64,000 nucleotides of DNA from Celoporthe dispersa (Eukaryota > Ascomycota > Sordariomycetes > Diaporthales > Cryphonectriaceae). Below the pieces are notes generated by a model. That model was not told the DNA's origin and ran no database searches. It saw only the letters and a program-made list of their open reading frames with translations. The translations under genes and the position numbers were made by a program. Each line of letters begins with the position of its first letter. The stretch's first letter is position 1. Shown here in pieces: positions 45,183-58,000 of the stretch. The stretch lies in contig WAID01000005.1 in NCBI GenBank assembly GCA_016584495.1, positions 1 to 64,000 on the forward strand, read 5' to 3'.

Positions 45183-46414
45183 TGTTAAACCCTTGTTTCT
45201 CTCTCTATCACTCTTTGGCGATACTCTGGCTCCGGAGGTGACATCAACAACGGTTGTGGCGCCGTAACAGTGTCGCATATGTGTACATATATTCGAAGGC
45301 GTCTTCTTCTTAGTCTCCTCCTCCACGCGGTTGATGACAACGAATTTAGGGCCCTCCCCCTGACACGCACGTCCCAGGTAAGTACTTGGCACGGCTTGCA
45401 GGAGGCTTAGACCATTTAGTGCTTATTCCCAAAGGGGTAGAAGTGCCCAGTACGCAAAAAAATCGAGAGCCAGACAAGCCAGAGGAAAGTCTCGGCATTC
45501 ACCTACGCCTGTGCGGGTCAGCAGATCGCAACCAGAAACAGTCTTGCAGGACGTGAATCCCAGAAGAAGATCGAAGGCGGGAACATTAGGGACACTGCTT
45601 TGTCAGCCTGTCATGTCTGGCATGTCTCTCCGTCTGCCTACAGACAGGGTGGGTTCAGGCTGAAGCATTCTTCCTGCTTCGTCATTACGGAATTAAAGAA
45701 TTCAACTATTCCCGGCATACACACACAGGGAGACAGAGAAAGAGAGAGACTCAGCCCGTCTCGATCATTATCTCCTGCGGCACAGCCAGGGACTGTGGGC
45801 CCTGCATGTCAGGTTCATACCAGTCCCTGAAGCGAAATTCGCTTCGGACCTTGAGGCATTCTCACGAGAACACTCCACAAACTCGTAAGTTGAGCAATAG
45901 GAATAGATGGATAGTGCCTAGAAGATTATATTCAAATGCCAAGGCCTGTTTACAGATACGATACTCATCCCTCAAGACTATACTTAGATAATCGAGGCTG
46001 CTCGGTCGCGCGTCCACCGCTGAGCTGAGGAAGCGGACAGAGCCAAGACATGACAAGTATCCGGCGTCTTGGTCTCATTCAATATTAGTTGATCCTCACG
46101 AACCAAGCATCCTCCTTCCCGCGGCCAAGGAGAGACGGTCACTGGCATGGCTCGAGCGGTCCATCCTAAGCCGGGACACTGTATTTACACCACCAAGCAT
46201 GAGGCTTCCACGAATCAGCAGTAGGCAAGAGACCATCAGCTCTGGTCGAGCGATGCAGCCAGCCTGCAGGAATCGAGAAGCACAGGAGTGCTTTGCTGGT
46301 TGGCTATAGTATCGACGTGGACTATTATCTAACCAAAAGGCGAGCAGAAGCAGGGCAATATCTCATCTCGGACGGCAAAGCGAAGTTCGAGTCTCTACAC
46401 AACGTCAACCTGCC
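45183..46414. other. intergenic region
   Basis: Upstream of the second Zn2Cys6 gene and downstream of the CYP505 gene. No ORF with domain-like content; a short GA-rich tract lies at about 45728-45750. Confidence 0.5.
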
Positions 46415-49400
46415 CTAGAAGACATCCGTCACGAACCTCTCGTTCTTCATGCCCCTCACAAAAGTATTGATCTGCTCCTCCGTGACCTCTTTACCCTCCG
46501 CCTTTGCCGCCTCTAGGAACAACTTCCTCGCCACGGATCCAGCCCCCTGCGCAAGCTCTTTGCTGCCACAGATGTAAAACCTCGCGCCGCGCTCCCACAG
46601 TCTCCCGATTTCCTCGTGGTCCCTGAGCAGACGGTCCTGCACATACCTACAGCCCTCGTCCGAGCGAGGCTCCCGGCTAAACACCCACCGCACGTCCACA
46701 GCGCCCAGCCTTGCCCACTCGGCAAACTCCTCGGCATATAGCTGGTCCTTGCCCTCGCGCCGGCAACCTGCAAACAAGACCGCCGGCGCCAGCCTCTTGC
46801 CCCCTCGCGGACCAGCGTCGCCCGCTCCTGCACGAACCCGCGGAACGGCGCCACCCCGCTGCCGTTGGCGAGCATCACGATGGGCGTCTGCTCCTGGTCC
46901 GCCGGCAGGCGGAAGTACTTGTTGGTGCTGCGCACCGAGACCAGCACGCGGTCGCCCGCCGCCAGGGAGCGCATGTAGCTGCCCGCCACGCCCAGGAACC
47001 GCTGCAGGATCTCCTCGCCCGAGGCCGGGTCTTCGTATCTCGGCTGGTACCAAGCCGGGGCGTCCAGGACGCCGTAGGTCAGCGTGACGGAGTGTGGCGA
47101 GGCGAGTGGCGAGGAGGAGATGGAGTAGTGTCGCGTGCGCATCGGCGGGAGGAGGGAGAGATAGGTGCCGAAGGGGAGGGACAGCACCGTCTTGTGCTGC
47201 GTGAGGAGGTCGAGGATGCTGATGCGCTTCTCGATGATCTCTGACGCGAAGACGGTCGGGTCCAGGTAGGTGGCCAGGGTCTGCCTGACGCCCTCGTCAG
47301 TGCAGACGGATAAGAGGACCTTGACGTCTTGCTTCGTGGCCGGCTGCGAGACCTCGACATAGCCCTGCAGGAGGTCAAGATGCCCACCGGTATGCCGGCA
47401 GGGAGAGAGGTTGCCGTACCGGCCTTGATGGTGACCATTCCATCCCATGGCAGGCTGAAATGGTTCATCACCCTCTTGACATACTCCTTCGGGTTCAGGG
47501 GCAGGACGGCGAGGTAGTCACCGGCGCTGTAGGTCATGTTGGACGGGAGCTCGATCTCGATGTGCCGCTTCTCGGGTTCTCCTGGCGCCGTCAAGACCTT
47601 GGTGCTCATGACATTGGCCCACTGGACGTTCTGCTGGAGGTGTGCGGCTCTCTCCTGGGTCATGAGCTCGATCTCCAGCGTGGGCACTGCCGTGCCGCCA
47701 CCAGACGCTGGGCCCTGGCCTGGTGATGAGCCGAGGTGGGCGTCCAGCGCCGGCCACAGCTGACCATTGGTCCACGCCTCGAAGTCGCCAAACGTATCCT
47801 GCTTGCTGACATCCGAGGAACCGCGCTCGGCGATCCTCTCCGCCCCGGCCTTTGGAAGCAGCTCGTCGATCAGCTTGGGGACGCGCTGGTACGTCGAGAC
47901 CCAGTCGCTGTGGCCGCACCCAAAACAAGCAAACCTGGCGCCCCTGAGCGCCGTCCCGTCCTTGTTCTCGTCCAGGCTCTCGGCCCATGCCACGAAGCGC
48001 GCGGCGTCATCGGTGGGGAGGCCTTCGTACGAGGCTGTGATGATCACGGTGGGCTTCATCTTGGGCACCCGGGCCATGACCTGGTCCAGCGTCTTGACTT
48101 CGGCCTTGAAGCCCCTCTGCGTGCACTGTGCAGCCAGCTTTTGCGCCAGGGCCTGACACGTGCCGGTGTTTGAGCCGTACAGAATCGACAGCTCGTGGCT
48201 CGCGTCGACGGAGACCTCCTCCTTCTTGGCACCAGCACCAACACCAGCACCATCCTGTCCGTCTGCTCCCTCAGCGGCGGCGTCATGATCGCCCGCCAGT
48301 CTCTGCATCAACATCGTGGGCGTGATCCCTTCTCTGAGGCTTGCCCTCATGAAGAAGTCCTTAGGCTTGATGGTGAGGCTCTGCATGATCTTCATCTCGT
48401 AGTTGGGATCGTCCAGTGTCATGTCAAAATTCTGCAGGATGAGTGCGACGGCGAGGACTGCCTCTTGCCATGCAAACGCACGACCGATACACGCCCTCCT
48501 GTGTATTGCGGGTGAGCCACTCTTGTTCTGAAGGTATAGCCAGGGTTTCCAAGACAGGTGGGACTCACATTCCTGTGCCAAATGGCTTCCACGCGTTCTT
48601 TGGCAACTTCTCAAAGTCCTCGTCCAGCATGCGCTCCGGGCGGAACTCATCGGCATCCTCGCCCCAGACTTTAGGGTCCTTGTGGATCTTGCCGAGCAGG
48701 CAGACGATAGGCTTGCCACGGGGATGGCATACTTCTTCGTGCTCTCCGGGTTCTTGGCGCCGATATAAACGGTCTCTTCATGGTTCTCAGGCCGGACGGC
48801 ACGGCTGAAGGCCGGCGCAGTGGGTGTGAGCCGCAGCGTCTCCTTCAGGACGGCGTTGATATACCTGAGGTCGTTGACGTGCCTGGGCTCGATGCGCGCG
48901 CTGCCCACGACGCGGTCCACCTCTGCCTGTGCGGCAAAGTAGGCCTTGGGGTTCTTGAGGAGCTGCAGGAAGGCGAACGACAGGAGTCCCGAGGTTGTCT
49001 CGTGGCCTTTGGATGGTCGTCAATCTCGTGAGGAGGGCCAAGGGCGGCAGGGACATCAGCTACGGGACTCTCACTCACCTGCGACCAGAAACGTCTGCAT
49101 ATTCGCGGCAATAAGCTCGTCCCTCATCGTCTTGCCCGTCTTTGGATCCCTTCCAAAGATCAGCGAGTTAAGCAGGTCCTTCTTATCCGTCGGGTGGTCC
49201 CTCCTATGCTGCACCAGCTCCCGCGACGTCCTGTGCATCAGCTCCGTGCTGTGCTTCACCTCCTCATTGTACGACGGCATCAGCCTCGACAGCAAGCCCG
49301 CCAGCTGCCCGGAGCTGTTCGCAGCACCCAGGCTGACGTTCATGGCCTTGATGAAGGGGTGCATCTCGTCCTGGTAGAAGGAGTTGAAGCGGAAGTCCAT

Positions 49401-50108
49401 GGCGCAGAGCGCGATGGAGTCGAGGGTGAGCCGCGAGAAGTCTTCGGATGCTGGGATCTTGTGCTGCGGGCCCTGTCGTGCCCACTTGAGGACGAGCTGG
49501 CTTGCTATGTCGTGCATCTCTGAAAAGGGGGTTCTCATGTCAGACATGCGACACGACGTGGATCGTCCCTGGCTCCAAGTTCTGAGCTGGTGGTCCGTCT
49601 CAGCTCACCTGGGAACATATCCGCGACTGCCAGAGGTCCAAAGGCCGGCATCAGGATCCGATGCGCCTGGCCCCAGTCCTCTTCCTTCTCGCTGAGTCTG
49701 TTCATGATATAAGATGGGTCAGCAGATGAACGCCATTGCATCCTGATGTGTTTTCCTTTTTTTTTATTTTGTTTTTCTTTTGTTCTTTTTTTTCCCTTCT
49801 GGGGAGCGTGTAAGGACGTACGAGGTAAACAGCCCCTGCGCCTTGCCCTCCGCGTTCAGGCTACCCAGCTTGCCGCCGACGAGCTTATAGAACCGCGTCT
49901 CGTCGCACAGCTCGTCGAACAGCTCGAAGCCGCTCACGATGGTGATGTCCCGCGTGGGCGTGCGGATCCTGAATATGGGGCCGTGGATGTCTGCCAGGCG
50001 CTCGATGGCGCGGATGGGGACTTCATCTTGCAGGTCGAGGATGTTGCCTATGAGAGGGAGGCCTTTTGGTCCCGAGATCTCTGTGGCGACAGCCATAGTT
50101 TTGATCAT
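46415..50108 (-). CDS. CYP505-type cytochrome P450-reductase fusion (fatty-acid hydroxylase)
   Basis: Self-sufficient P450 joined to a CPR-type reductase, like P450foxy/CYP505, which hydroxylates fatty acids near the omega end. Start at 50108 or 50096 (MAVATEISGPKG). Five exons: 50108-49822, 49697-49609, 49519-49079, 49006-48569 and 48498-46415. P450 part: GHETTSGLLSF (I helix, split by an intron), VLKETLRLTPTAPAF (ExxR) and the heme loop KPFGTG|MRACIGRAFAW with its cysteine across an intron. Reductase part: ILYGSNTGTCQALAQ (FMN), FGCGHSDW, RHYSISSSPLASPHS (FAD), NGSGVAPFRGFVQ (NADPH) and RFYICGSKELAQ. Stop at 46415-46417. Three breaks, each one base short: G run 48720-48723, C run 47383-47385 (coding strand G), C run 46800-46804. 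Bridged length is about 1,080 residues, as in the family. Membrane anchor absent, as in soluble CYP505s. Confidence 0.92.
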
Positions 50109-51723
50109 GCGCGGGCCGTTGTTGGCAGGAGGAGGTCTTGGAACCAGAACCTGACTGTCGATCAAGCTGGCTGCTGGAATCGGATGGACAAGGTGGACAA
50201 GGAGAGATCTATGGATGGAGATTGTTCAGGCTCTAGTTAGACTACCGAGCGGGAAACAGGATGAGATCAAATTCGAGGCAGCTCATGGACACCGTCCGAC
50301 GACGTGCGGCACATTATATACTCAGGTATTATTATTAGTCCTAGGCAGCATCCATCACGGCCAGCGTAGGAGGTTACTGAGCCTACCATGGAGTTTTAAT
50401 ACGTAGGGGCCAGGGTTCAAAATAATATTCTTGTTATTACAGCAGCACAAAGAGGCTTGGGCTGCAGCTAAGCCTGGCAGGTCATACTTATGCAGCCGGG
50501 GGCGCAACACACTACGTACAGAACGAGAACGAGAACGATGCGAGCGCGTCTGACTCCCTTGTAAGCGTGAGATGCGAGCGGAAAACTGTGTTGGTCGCAC
50601 TCGCATGGCCTATAATCATTTTGCTCCTTGCCCTTTGAGATTTGTGCATACCTCACCTCTCGTCCTCCTACTGTCTCTGCCCTTTATTTTTTCACCTCAA
50701 AAGCGAGGGCCAGATTCATACAATTACATGAGAGTACTGTTGAGGGAAGCGTATCGTCGTCCGCCGCCAACGGGCCTGTTCGGGCACACCGATGAATCCT
50801 CCTAGTACATTAGCCTCTCGAATGGGTTTCTGCTTTCTGCCGTGGTATCCGCTGCGGAAGCCACTCGCGATCGGTTTCGGTGCCGCTCCACATCTGACAG
50901 CCCCGTTTCTGACGAATCCCGCGGCCGAGAATGGCTGGCATCCTGACCAAGCTCTGGGGGCTGCATGGGCTACCTGTTGTCCTGTGGCGGGATTGAGTCT
51001 AGGAAGGCTCTGGGTCTCCGGAGACCACTCCGCCCCGGTGCCGTGGTTCCGTTTAGGCAAGGGTGGTTGGTCTATGAGAAAAACAGAGGAAGCAAGACAT
51101 GAGCCAGGCCTCCAGTAGTGATGCCTGAGCTGAGGGAGCTCAACTATAGACCGATGTTATCACCACTGACCGCGACTTGCTGTGCCTGTACGTGGTTCTT
51201 CCCGCTTATGCCTCCTGACTTGGACGTTCAAGGTTTCTTTTACGGAATAAATGTCTGCTGGACGGCCAGACTCGCCAGACCTCTAAGTAATATGGCACGG
51301 CTAGACTCACGGACGATAACCTCTACCGTTGAGTAAGACTAGGCGTGGACGACAGCCAGGCGTGCCAGCCAGGTGTGCATGTGAAGTCCCAAGAGAGAAT
51401 CATTGACGAGATCATCGTGCTGAGCACTGGGTGTCCCTCCACGGTCATAACAGGTGTGTGTTGAGTAGAGTAAGCTGTTGCTGATGTTATCTCTGACTAT
51501 AGCTATAAGCAACCGACATGAAAAGAGCAGAGCGGAAGGAGTACGATGGAAAGGGCCATACATCGTTATTATGTTCATGTAATGAATCATGAGAAATAAA
51601 AATGTACCGGGAAAGAAAAAAACACGCAGAGACAAACCTGCACACACACACACACACACACGCACACACACACACACACGCACACACACACACGCGCACA
51701 CACCTCATCTCTCATGATCACAG
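50109..51723. other. intergenic region between the two P450 genes
   Basis: No gene supported. The AC microsatellite at about 51642-51702 lies just beyond the stop codon of the downstream P450 gene. ORFs at 50572-51118 lack recognisable content. Confidence 0.5.
51642..51702. repeat. (AC)n microsatellite with CG interruptions
   Basis: About 60 bases of CA repeats with several CG steps, about 20 bases past the stop of the second P450. Simple sequence. Confidence 0.9.
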
Positions 51724-53455
51724 CTAGGCTGCCTTCCTCCTGGTCACCCTCATCCGCAGCCCGACAGGCCGGATGTTAAACCAGCCATCCTGCTTCCAGG
51801 TCCACCCTGAACCGCCGCCGCCGCCGCCGCCCACGAGCTCAAGATCACAGCGCCGCACCAGCGTGGCCACGACCGTGACCATGAACATCCACGCCCAGTT
51901 CTTGCCGATGCACTCCCTCTTCCCGTTGCCGAACCACTTCTTGACCCCGGCCGGCAGGGCCTCCAGCGCCTCGCCCATCATCCTCTCCGGGCGGAAGGCC
52001 AGCGGGTCGTCGAACACGGCCGGGTCGGTGTTGACGCCGGCGAGGACGATGATCATGGGCTGGTCGTGGGCGACGGCGTACCTGCCGCCCGCGAGGAGGA
52101 CGGGCGACGTGTCAGCGTCTCCCGAGGCGGTGGTGCGCGGGACGGGCTCGATGTTGAAGCCGGGTGCTGCGGCCGAGAGGCGCAGGGTCTCGCGCACGAC
52201 GCCCTCGATGTACGGGAGCCGGCTCAGGTGCTCGGCGGTCAGCTGGACATCATCGTGCCCGCCGCGGGCAGGAGGCGTGCGGTCGGTGGCACCGCCGTCG
52301 CCTTCACCACCGCCGGCCCGCAGCTCATCTCGCCCTCCCGCCGCCTCCGCCGCCGCAGCCCAGGGCCCCAGCACGCCGTCGACCTCCTCCCTAGCCCTGG
52401 CAAGACACTCCCGGTTCCTGCACAGAAAGTACAGGGCGCTGGCCACCGCACAGGGGGCGGTGCTGCTCCCGATCGGCATGGACACGACCTCGTCCACGAC
52501 CTGGCTCTCCTTCAGCCCCTCGCCCGTCTCCGGGTCGCGCCCTCTCAGTAGCGCCCCTAGTAGGTCCCGCCGCGACGTCGGGTTCCGTCGGCGGTGTGCG
52601 ACCACGGGGGCGGCGTAGCCCTCGCGCATGGCCGTCTTGGACTCGCGCCACCGCCGCGAGTGGAACAGCCAGTTCACCAGGCCCGGGCGCGTGGGCCGCC
52701 GCATCGCCTCCGAGGTTGCGTCCTCCATGGCGGCCAGCATGGGGTCGTCCTGGGCCGCGTCGATGCACCGCAGCCTGCGCCCGAACAGCGTCAGGGTCGT
52801 CGCCTCCAGACAGAGCCGGTTCAGCCCCGTCATCACCAGGACGCCGTCCTGCTGCGCCGCCGGGCCCGGTGGGTGCTCCGCCTGCCCTTCCTGGCCCTCC
52901 TCCTCCCCCTCCCATCTTGCTTCTCCTCTTCCTCCTCCCACCACCTCACCAGCTCTCCCGTCAGCGCCGCCACCTCTCCCGTCCACGCCTCCACCGCCTC
53001 CCGCCGCAGCAGGGGCGCGCAGATCCCGTGCGCCACCCCCCAGCTCGCCTCGTCGTCATATGCCGTGAACAGTGCGTTGTGCACGGCGTGCCGGATCTCG
53101 ACGATGGGGCCGCCTACGTACTTGCGGAAGCGCTGCTGGTCGCAGAGCTCCTCGGCCAGGGAGGCGCCCGCCACGAAGACGACCGTCTTGCCGAGGATGG
53201 TGAGGCTGGAAGATCTCGCCGTACTTGGCGGCGAGCGTGGCCAGGGACGTCCAGGTGTTGGAAGGGTTGACTATTGATTCCAGTCTCGGGTGGTCAGTTG
53301 TGTTATTTATTTATTTATTTTCCCCTTGCGGAAATATAAAATGGAGAGAAAGAAAGGGAGAAGAAGAAAAGAGAAAAAAGAGAATAGGGCTGCTCACCGT
53401 CAAAGACGTTCCCAAGCAGTGGGATACCTGGCGGTCGGGGGATTGGATGGGACAT
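51724..53455 (-). CDS. stand-alone CYP505-like cytochrome P450
   Basis: P450 monooxygenase resembling the heme domain of CYP505 but without a fused reductase, so it needs a separate CPR. The ATG at 53455 gives MSHPIPRPPGIPLLGNVFD (Pro-rich hinge). An intron with a GTGAGC donor follows, rejoining as VNPSNTWTSLATLAAKYGEI. Then come ASLAEELCDQQRFRKYVGGP, LNRLCLEATTLTLFGRRL, an I-helix reading VSMPIGSSTAPCAVASAL (no acidic residue at the usual position), VVRETLRLSAAAPGF (ExxR), FRPERMMGEALEALPAG and the heme loop WFGNGKRECIGKNWAWMF. It ends RMRVTRRKAA with a stop at 51724-51726. At least two breaks, near 53212 and in the Glu/Arg-rich stretch near 52845. An unusual insertion (about 45 residues, Gly/Glu/Asp/Arg-rich) precedes the ExxR helix. 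Corrected length is about 560 residues. Confidence 0.85.
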
Positions 53456-55063
53456 GCCGCCTCGTTGTCAATGTCCTCAAGACTGATGAAGTATCAGGCG
53501 ATTGTGAGCGTAGAAGGAGTAGTTAGTTATGTTGCTGCTGCTGAGTGTGTCTGGGTGAATAGTGCCGAGAGGTGCTGGTTATGACTTCAAAGAGAGAAGA
53601 ACGCCAAGAAGGAAAAAGAAAAGAAAACAACAAGAACCTTGAAACACAATTGTCCCGTAGTCATGGACACACAACATCGCTCCACGTGTGAAACCTCGCG
53701 AGAAACCCCCCTCCTCCCTTTTTTTGTTTTTGCCATCTGGGCCCTTTCTTTTCAGCCCGCATGAGACCACCTCTCTTCTATGTCTGACAGCCTTTCTTTT
53801 TCCTTGTCTGGCCATACGCATACACACCTACCTCTCTGGGCAAAAGATAAAAGAAAACAATAAAATAAAACGTCCACGTAGCCCCTCCGCCGCCGCCGCC
53901 GTGTACGTCACAACCACCCGCTGCCATGTCTCACGGCAGGACACCCTATACCCAAAAAGGCACGCAAGTGCTGAGCTGAAAACTCGCCCAAGAGAGAGAG
54001 TGTGTGTGTGAGCGAGAGAGAGAGGAGACCAGTGGCGCACACGGTGTTCAGCTGTGCATCGGCGCTATACCGCCGTGAGATCTGCCCCTCCCCCCGCTCC
54101 TTTGTGCGAGGGCGTTGGCAAGCTTGGTGCTGGAGCAGGCCAGCAGGGTGAGAGTGTGAGACAGGACAAATCATTCGTATTCCGAGACACGGCATGTAAA
54201 TCATGTCTTACCTGGACGGACTCTTGCTTTTTCTCGTCCCCTCCTTCTCATGGTTGCCATCCAACCACCAGGCTTGGTTTTTCCCCGAGAGGCAAAAAAG
54301 TAAAGAAGGAAAAACAAAAAAAAAAAAAAAGTATGCACACAGAATAAACAAGCAAGGGGTTCTGATCAGCTTCGAGAGCCTTGGTTTTCTTCTCATTAGA
54401 GTATATGCACCGCTCTGTCTCGCCACCACGGTCTTTTTTTTTTTTTCTTTTTCTTTTCTGTCATCCCCTCCCCATTCCCGAGCTGAGCCCATCCATCCCA
54501 TGCATGGCCATGCACCCAGCAACTCCGAACGCTTGACATTAGACATATAAAGTGGTGTGTAAAGTACACGGTCGTTTATATAATTACAAAATAAAAAAAA
54601 AGTGAAAAGGAAACAAAAAAAAAAACCCCCTCCACTTCTTCTGCGATCCCAACTCAACCCGTCATCAACAATGCCCAACAAGAAGAAGCAGCTGCCTAGT
54701 AGCGAGCAAGCACCGGTGGGGTATCAAGAACGGCGATGAAAAAGAGAAGGAAAAAATAGTAAATATAGCAGGCACGAACAATTCTCCGCTCGTCATTGCT
54801 CGGCAGAAGAAACGGCCAAAAAAAAGAAAAGAAAGAAAGAGCAGATAGCGGGATAAAAGTAGCCACGAGTATCGCAGCAAGTGATTCCCATCGAGTGCGA
54901 GGGCCACAACAGTGCCAATGTCGAGAACCCGTCCACGGATTGATTGCCGTTCCCGGGTGGTAGGGTGGGAAAGTGGACGAAGGCGCACACACACACAGAG
55001 GACAGACGAGAACGTCTCACGGCCTCAGCGTAGTGTCACCATCCTCCTCATACCCTCCCCGGC
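53456..55063. other. intergenic region with homopurine/pyrimidine tracts
   Basis: No gene supported. A-rich tracts occur at about 54297-54335 and 54585-54625, GA/GT microsatellites at about 53992-54025, and several T-rich runs. It contains the promoter of the second P450 and the 3' UTR of the Sec7 gene. Confidence 0.5.
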
Positions 55064-58000
55064 TCACCCTCCTTCCCCGTTCGTATTCAGCGCCGTCGCC
55101 TCCAAAGTCGTAGGGGCCAACGCCCTCGCCACCGTCAGAGCTGAGCCGGTCCGCGTCGAGGCTGCCCTCGCCGCGCGCCTGGCGACCTCGCGCTCCCTGT
55201 AGATCTCCGTCCTGCGTGCGTCTGCAAGCTGCAGGACATCCACGTACGTGCGGAACTTGACGATCTCGCGCAGCAGGTAGGAGCTCTTGCGCTCCCAGTT
55301 GGCCATGGCCTTCTGGGCGTTGGAGCCCCTGGGCGTGAACGCCAGGAGCATGGGGCTGCGCAGCGCGTTGTGCTGCTGCAGCTCCTCCTCGATCGACTTG
55401 ACGTAGCTGAGGAGGGCATCCAGCTGGTCCTTCTCGGAGGCGTTGGACGGCCGCATCGACTGCGTCGGTGGTGTCCACTCGGCGATGGTGACGATGTCGC
55501 CGGGGAGCTTGTTGGAGGCGCTCACGCCGCCGGCTCGCGGGTTCGAGCTGCCAAAGTCAAAAGACCCGACGGACCGGAAGCTGCTCCCGCGGGAGTGCAT
55601 GCTGGAGCGGGCGGCAGCGTTGCTGCTGCTGCGCTGCCGCCCCGCAGGCCCCGCGGTCTCGTTGATGGCGGAGACCAGAGCGTTGTTGATGATGGCATCG
55701 CTCCAGCCAAACTCCATGTTGGACACACCACCGATCAGCGGGTGCGTGCTGAGCCTGGCGCTCCAGTAGTTTGCCGTCGTGACGAACTCGTTGCAGATCT
55801 CCGGCGTGCCGACGTGGAAGAGATGTACGGCGCCCGTCGGCAGGGACAGGGCCCAGACGTGCGGCCGCTGCTTCGAGTAGCCCGGCGGCGGGAGCGCCGA
55901 GGCCAGCGTGAGGCGCAGGCTCCAGGAGCCAAGAGTCGTCGCGTTCTCCTGCCAGTTGCCACCGCCGACGACAGCACCCTTCTTCGGGGCGTTGCGGCTG
56001 CGGCGGCCCATGGACTTGTTGGGCGTAAAGGAGAAGATGCTGATGTTGCCCTTCTGGATCACGGCGAAGACCTCGGTCCAGTTGCGATCCTTGGCCTTCT
56101 TGTCGACGCCGTCGAGGTGGTGCTTGTGGACGACGATGCCCTCCTTGACCCACGGCGGCCCGGCGAGCTCGAGCGACTCGTCGTCGAGCAGCTGCGTCGT
56201 CTTCAGGTCGTCGCTGACCAGCGACGGGACGCTGCTCCGCGGGTCCTCGCGGATGATGGCCTGGCTCAGGGCATTGGCGAACCCGATCGACTGCTGGTAG
56301 TCGCCGCGGGGGAAGCGCGAGCCGAACGAGTCCATGGACATCGAGGTGTGGGTCCTACCCAGGGACGCCCGGCTCCAGGTGGCGACAGAGTCGACGGGGC
56401 TCCACATCGACTGGCCGTCGTCGAAGCTTGTCCTGCTCGACGCGAAGCCGGCGCTACCAAACCCACGGGGCCGAGACCGACTCTTGGAAGACCATCGCCC
56501 GTTGCCCGCCCGTATGGACTCCGGCCCGACCCGTCCACGCGCAGAGGGGTTCTCCGAAGGCGCCTTGCTGAGCACGCTCGGCGAGCGCTTCAGTATGCCC
56601 ATCACGGACAGGCCACCAGCGGAGGGAAGCTCCTGCACAGGCTCCGCGCCGTACAGGGGAAGACGCTCGTCTCGGATGGAGGCATAGATGTCCTTCAGCA
56701 CAATCTCCATCTGGCCCTCCCAGGCCTTCAGGGACCCTTCAAAGGGAGACTTCACCAGGGGCCCGCAGTCGTCGACCTCGGTGGGCGCATCGCCCAGCGC
56801 AGACCCGGCTCCCTCCCGGGGAGCTTGATGAACGAGTTTCGGAAGCTGGACCGCTCGTTGTTCTCCAGAGAGTTGCGCCTGTTGTCCAGGGCGGAGCCCT
56901 TGCCGGGGAGGATGCTGGGTCGGTCGTATGCGTTGGGTATGGAGTCGGCCACGGCCTGCCTGACTGTGGTCATGGTGTTCTTGATGAACTGGCTGCGGGT
57001 CATCTTGGACTCGATGTCGGCCATGTGCAGGTCTGTGTTTAGCAGCATGATCGAGTAGCAGATGGTGTGGATGACATCTAGGAACGAAGAGAAAGAAAAG
57101 GTGTCGTCAGTGTCCTTGTTGTTCCAGATACAGCAAACCATGAGGGAGGGGGGGGGGAGGCACGACTTACCCACGGACTTGAAGCCGTGGTGGGGATTGC
57201 AATCGCACCAGCGCTTCGAAAAGGTAACGAGAATGCGGTCCACCTGCTGCGTCTCGGCCCTGAGGATAAGCCTGTTGCAGACGTCCCGCAGGGATGTGAC
57301 GATGTTCTTGTTGGTAAAGTCGTACAGGTCCATGTAGGCCCGCAGCGTCCGCTGTCTGATCGGCCCTTCCTCGCCCATCCACGAGGCGGCCTTCTCTTTG
57401 GGTATAAAGTCCTCGCTGCCGTCGAAGATCTTCTGCGCCTTGGCCTTGTCATCCTGCGTGGGGTCGCCGACGACGAAGTGGGGCTCGTCGAGGGGTGCTC
57501 GGCCTTGGGCAGGTTGGTCGTGGCGTTGAGGTCTGCCCCCTCGAGCTTGAGGTCTGGGATGCTGGCCGCGGAGGCGCGCGTCTTCAGCTCGGGCTCGGGC
57601 TCGGTCTTGAACCCCTCGATGGGCAGCGTCAGGCTTCCCGGGCGGTCGCTCTTCTCGGAGGCCATGCTGTCCTGTGTCAGCCTGTCCAGCTTCTTGTCCT
57701 TGATCGTGGCGTTCGAGGACGGGGACGACAGCGGGAGGTCTGTCTGGATCGGGGCCAGCGTCGTGCGGCCAGCAGGAGCGGGCGACCTGGAGCAGCTGGC
57801 CATGGCGGGTTGTGAGGCCTGCTTCCTGACCTGCTGCGGGCTGCCGTCGCTCTCGCTGTTGTCGTGCAAAAGGAACCGCTGCGCTCGTAGTCGTAAAGTG
57901 GCTTCGAGACATGCCGTGTTGGCGTCCCGGGCCTTTGTGTTCCGGTGGCGGGGCTTCTGTCCACCCTGGCCCTCGACTCGGACGGGACCGAGCGTATCGT

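Noticed and set aside
46415..50108. Programmed ribosomal frameshifting in the CYP505 gene
   Set aside because: There is no heptameric slippery site plus pseudoknot at the breaks, and equivalent breaks occur in unrelated genes at ordinary homopolymers.
55370..57058. 562-codon ORF on the plus strand
   Set aside because: It is the antisense shadow of the GC-rich Sec7-PH gene, with Arg/Val/Gly-rich composition and no domain; the minus frame has clear PH and linker sequence.
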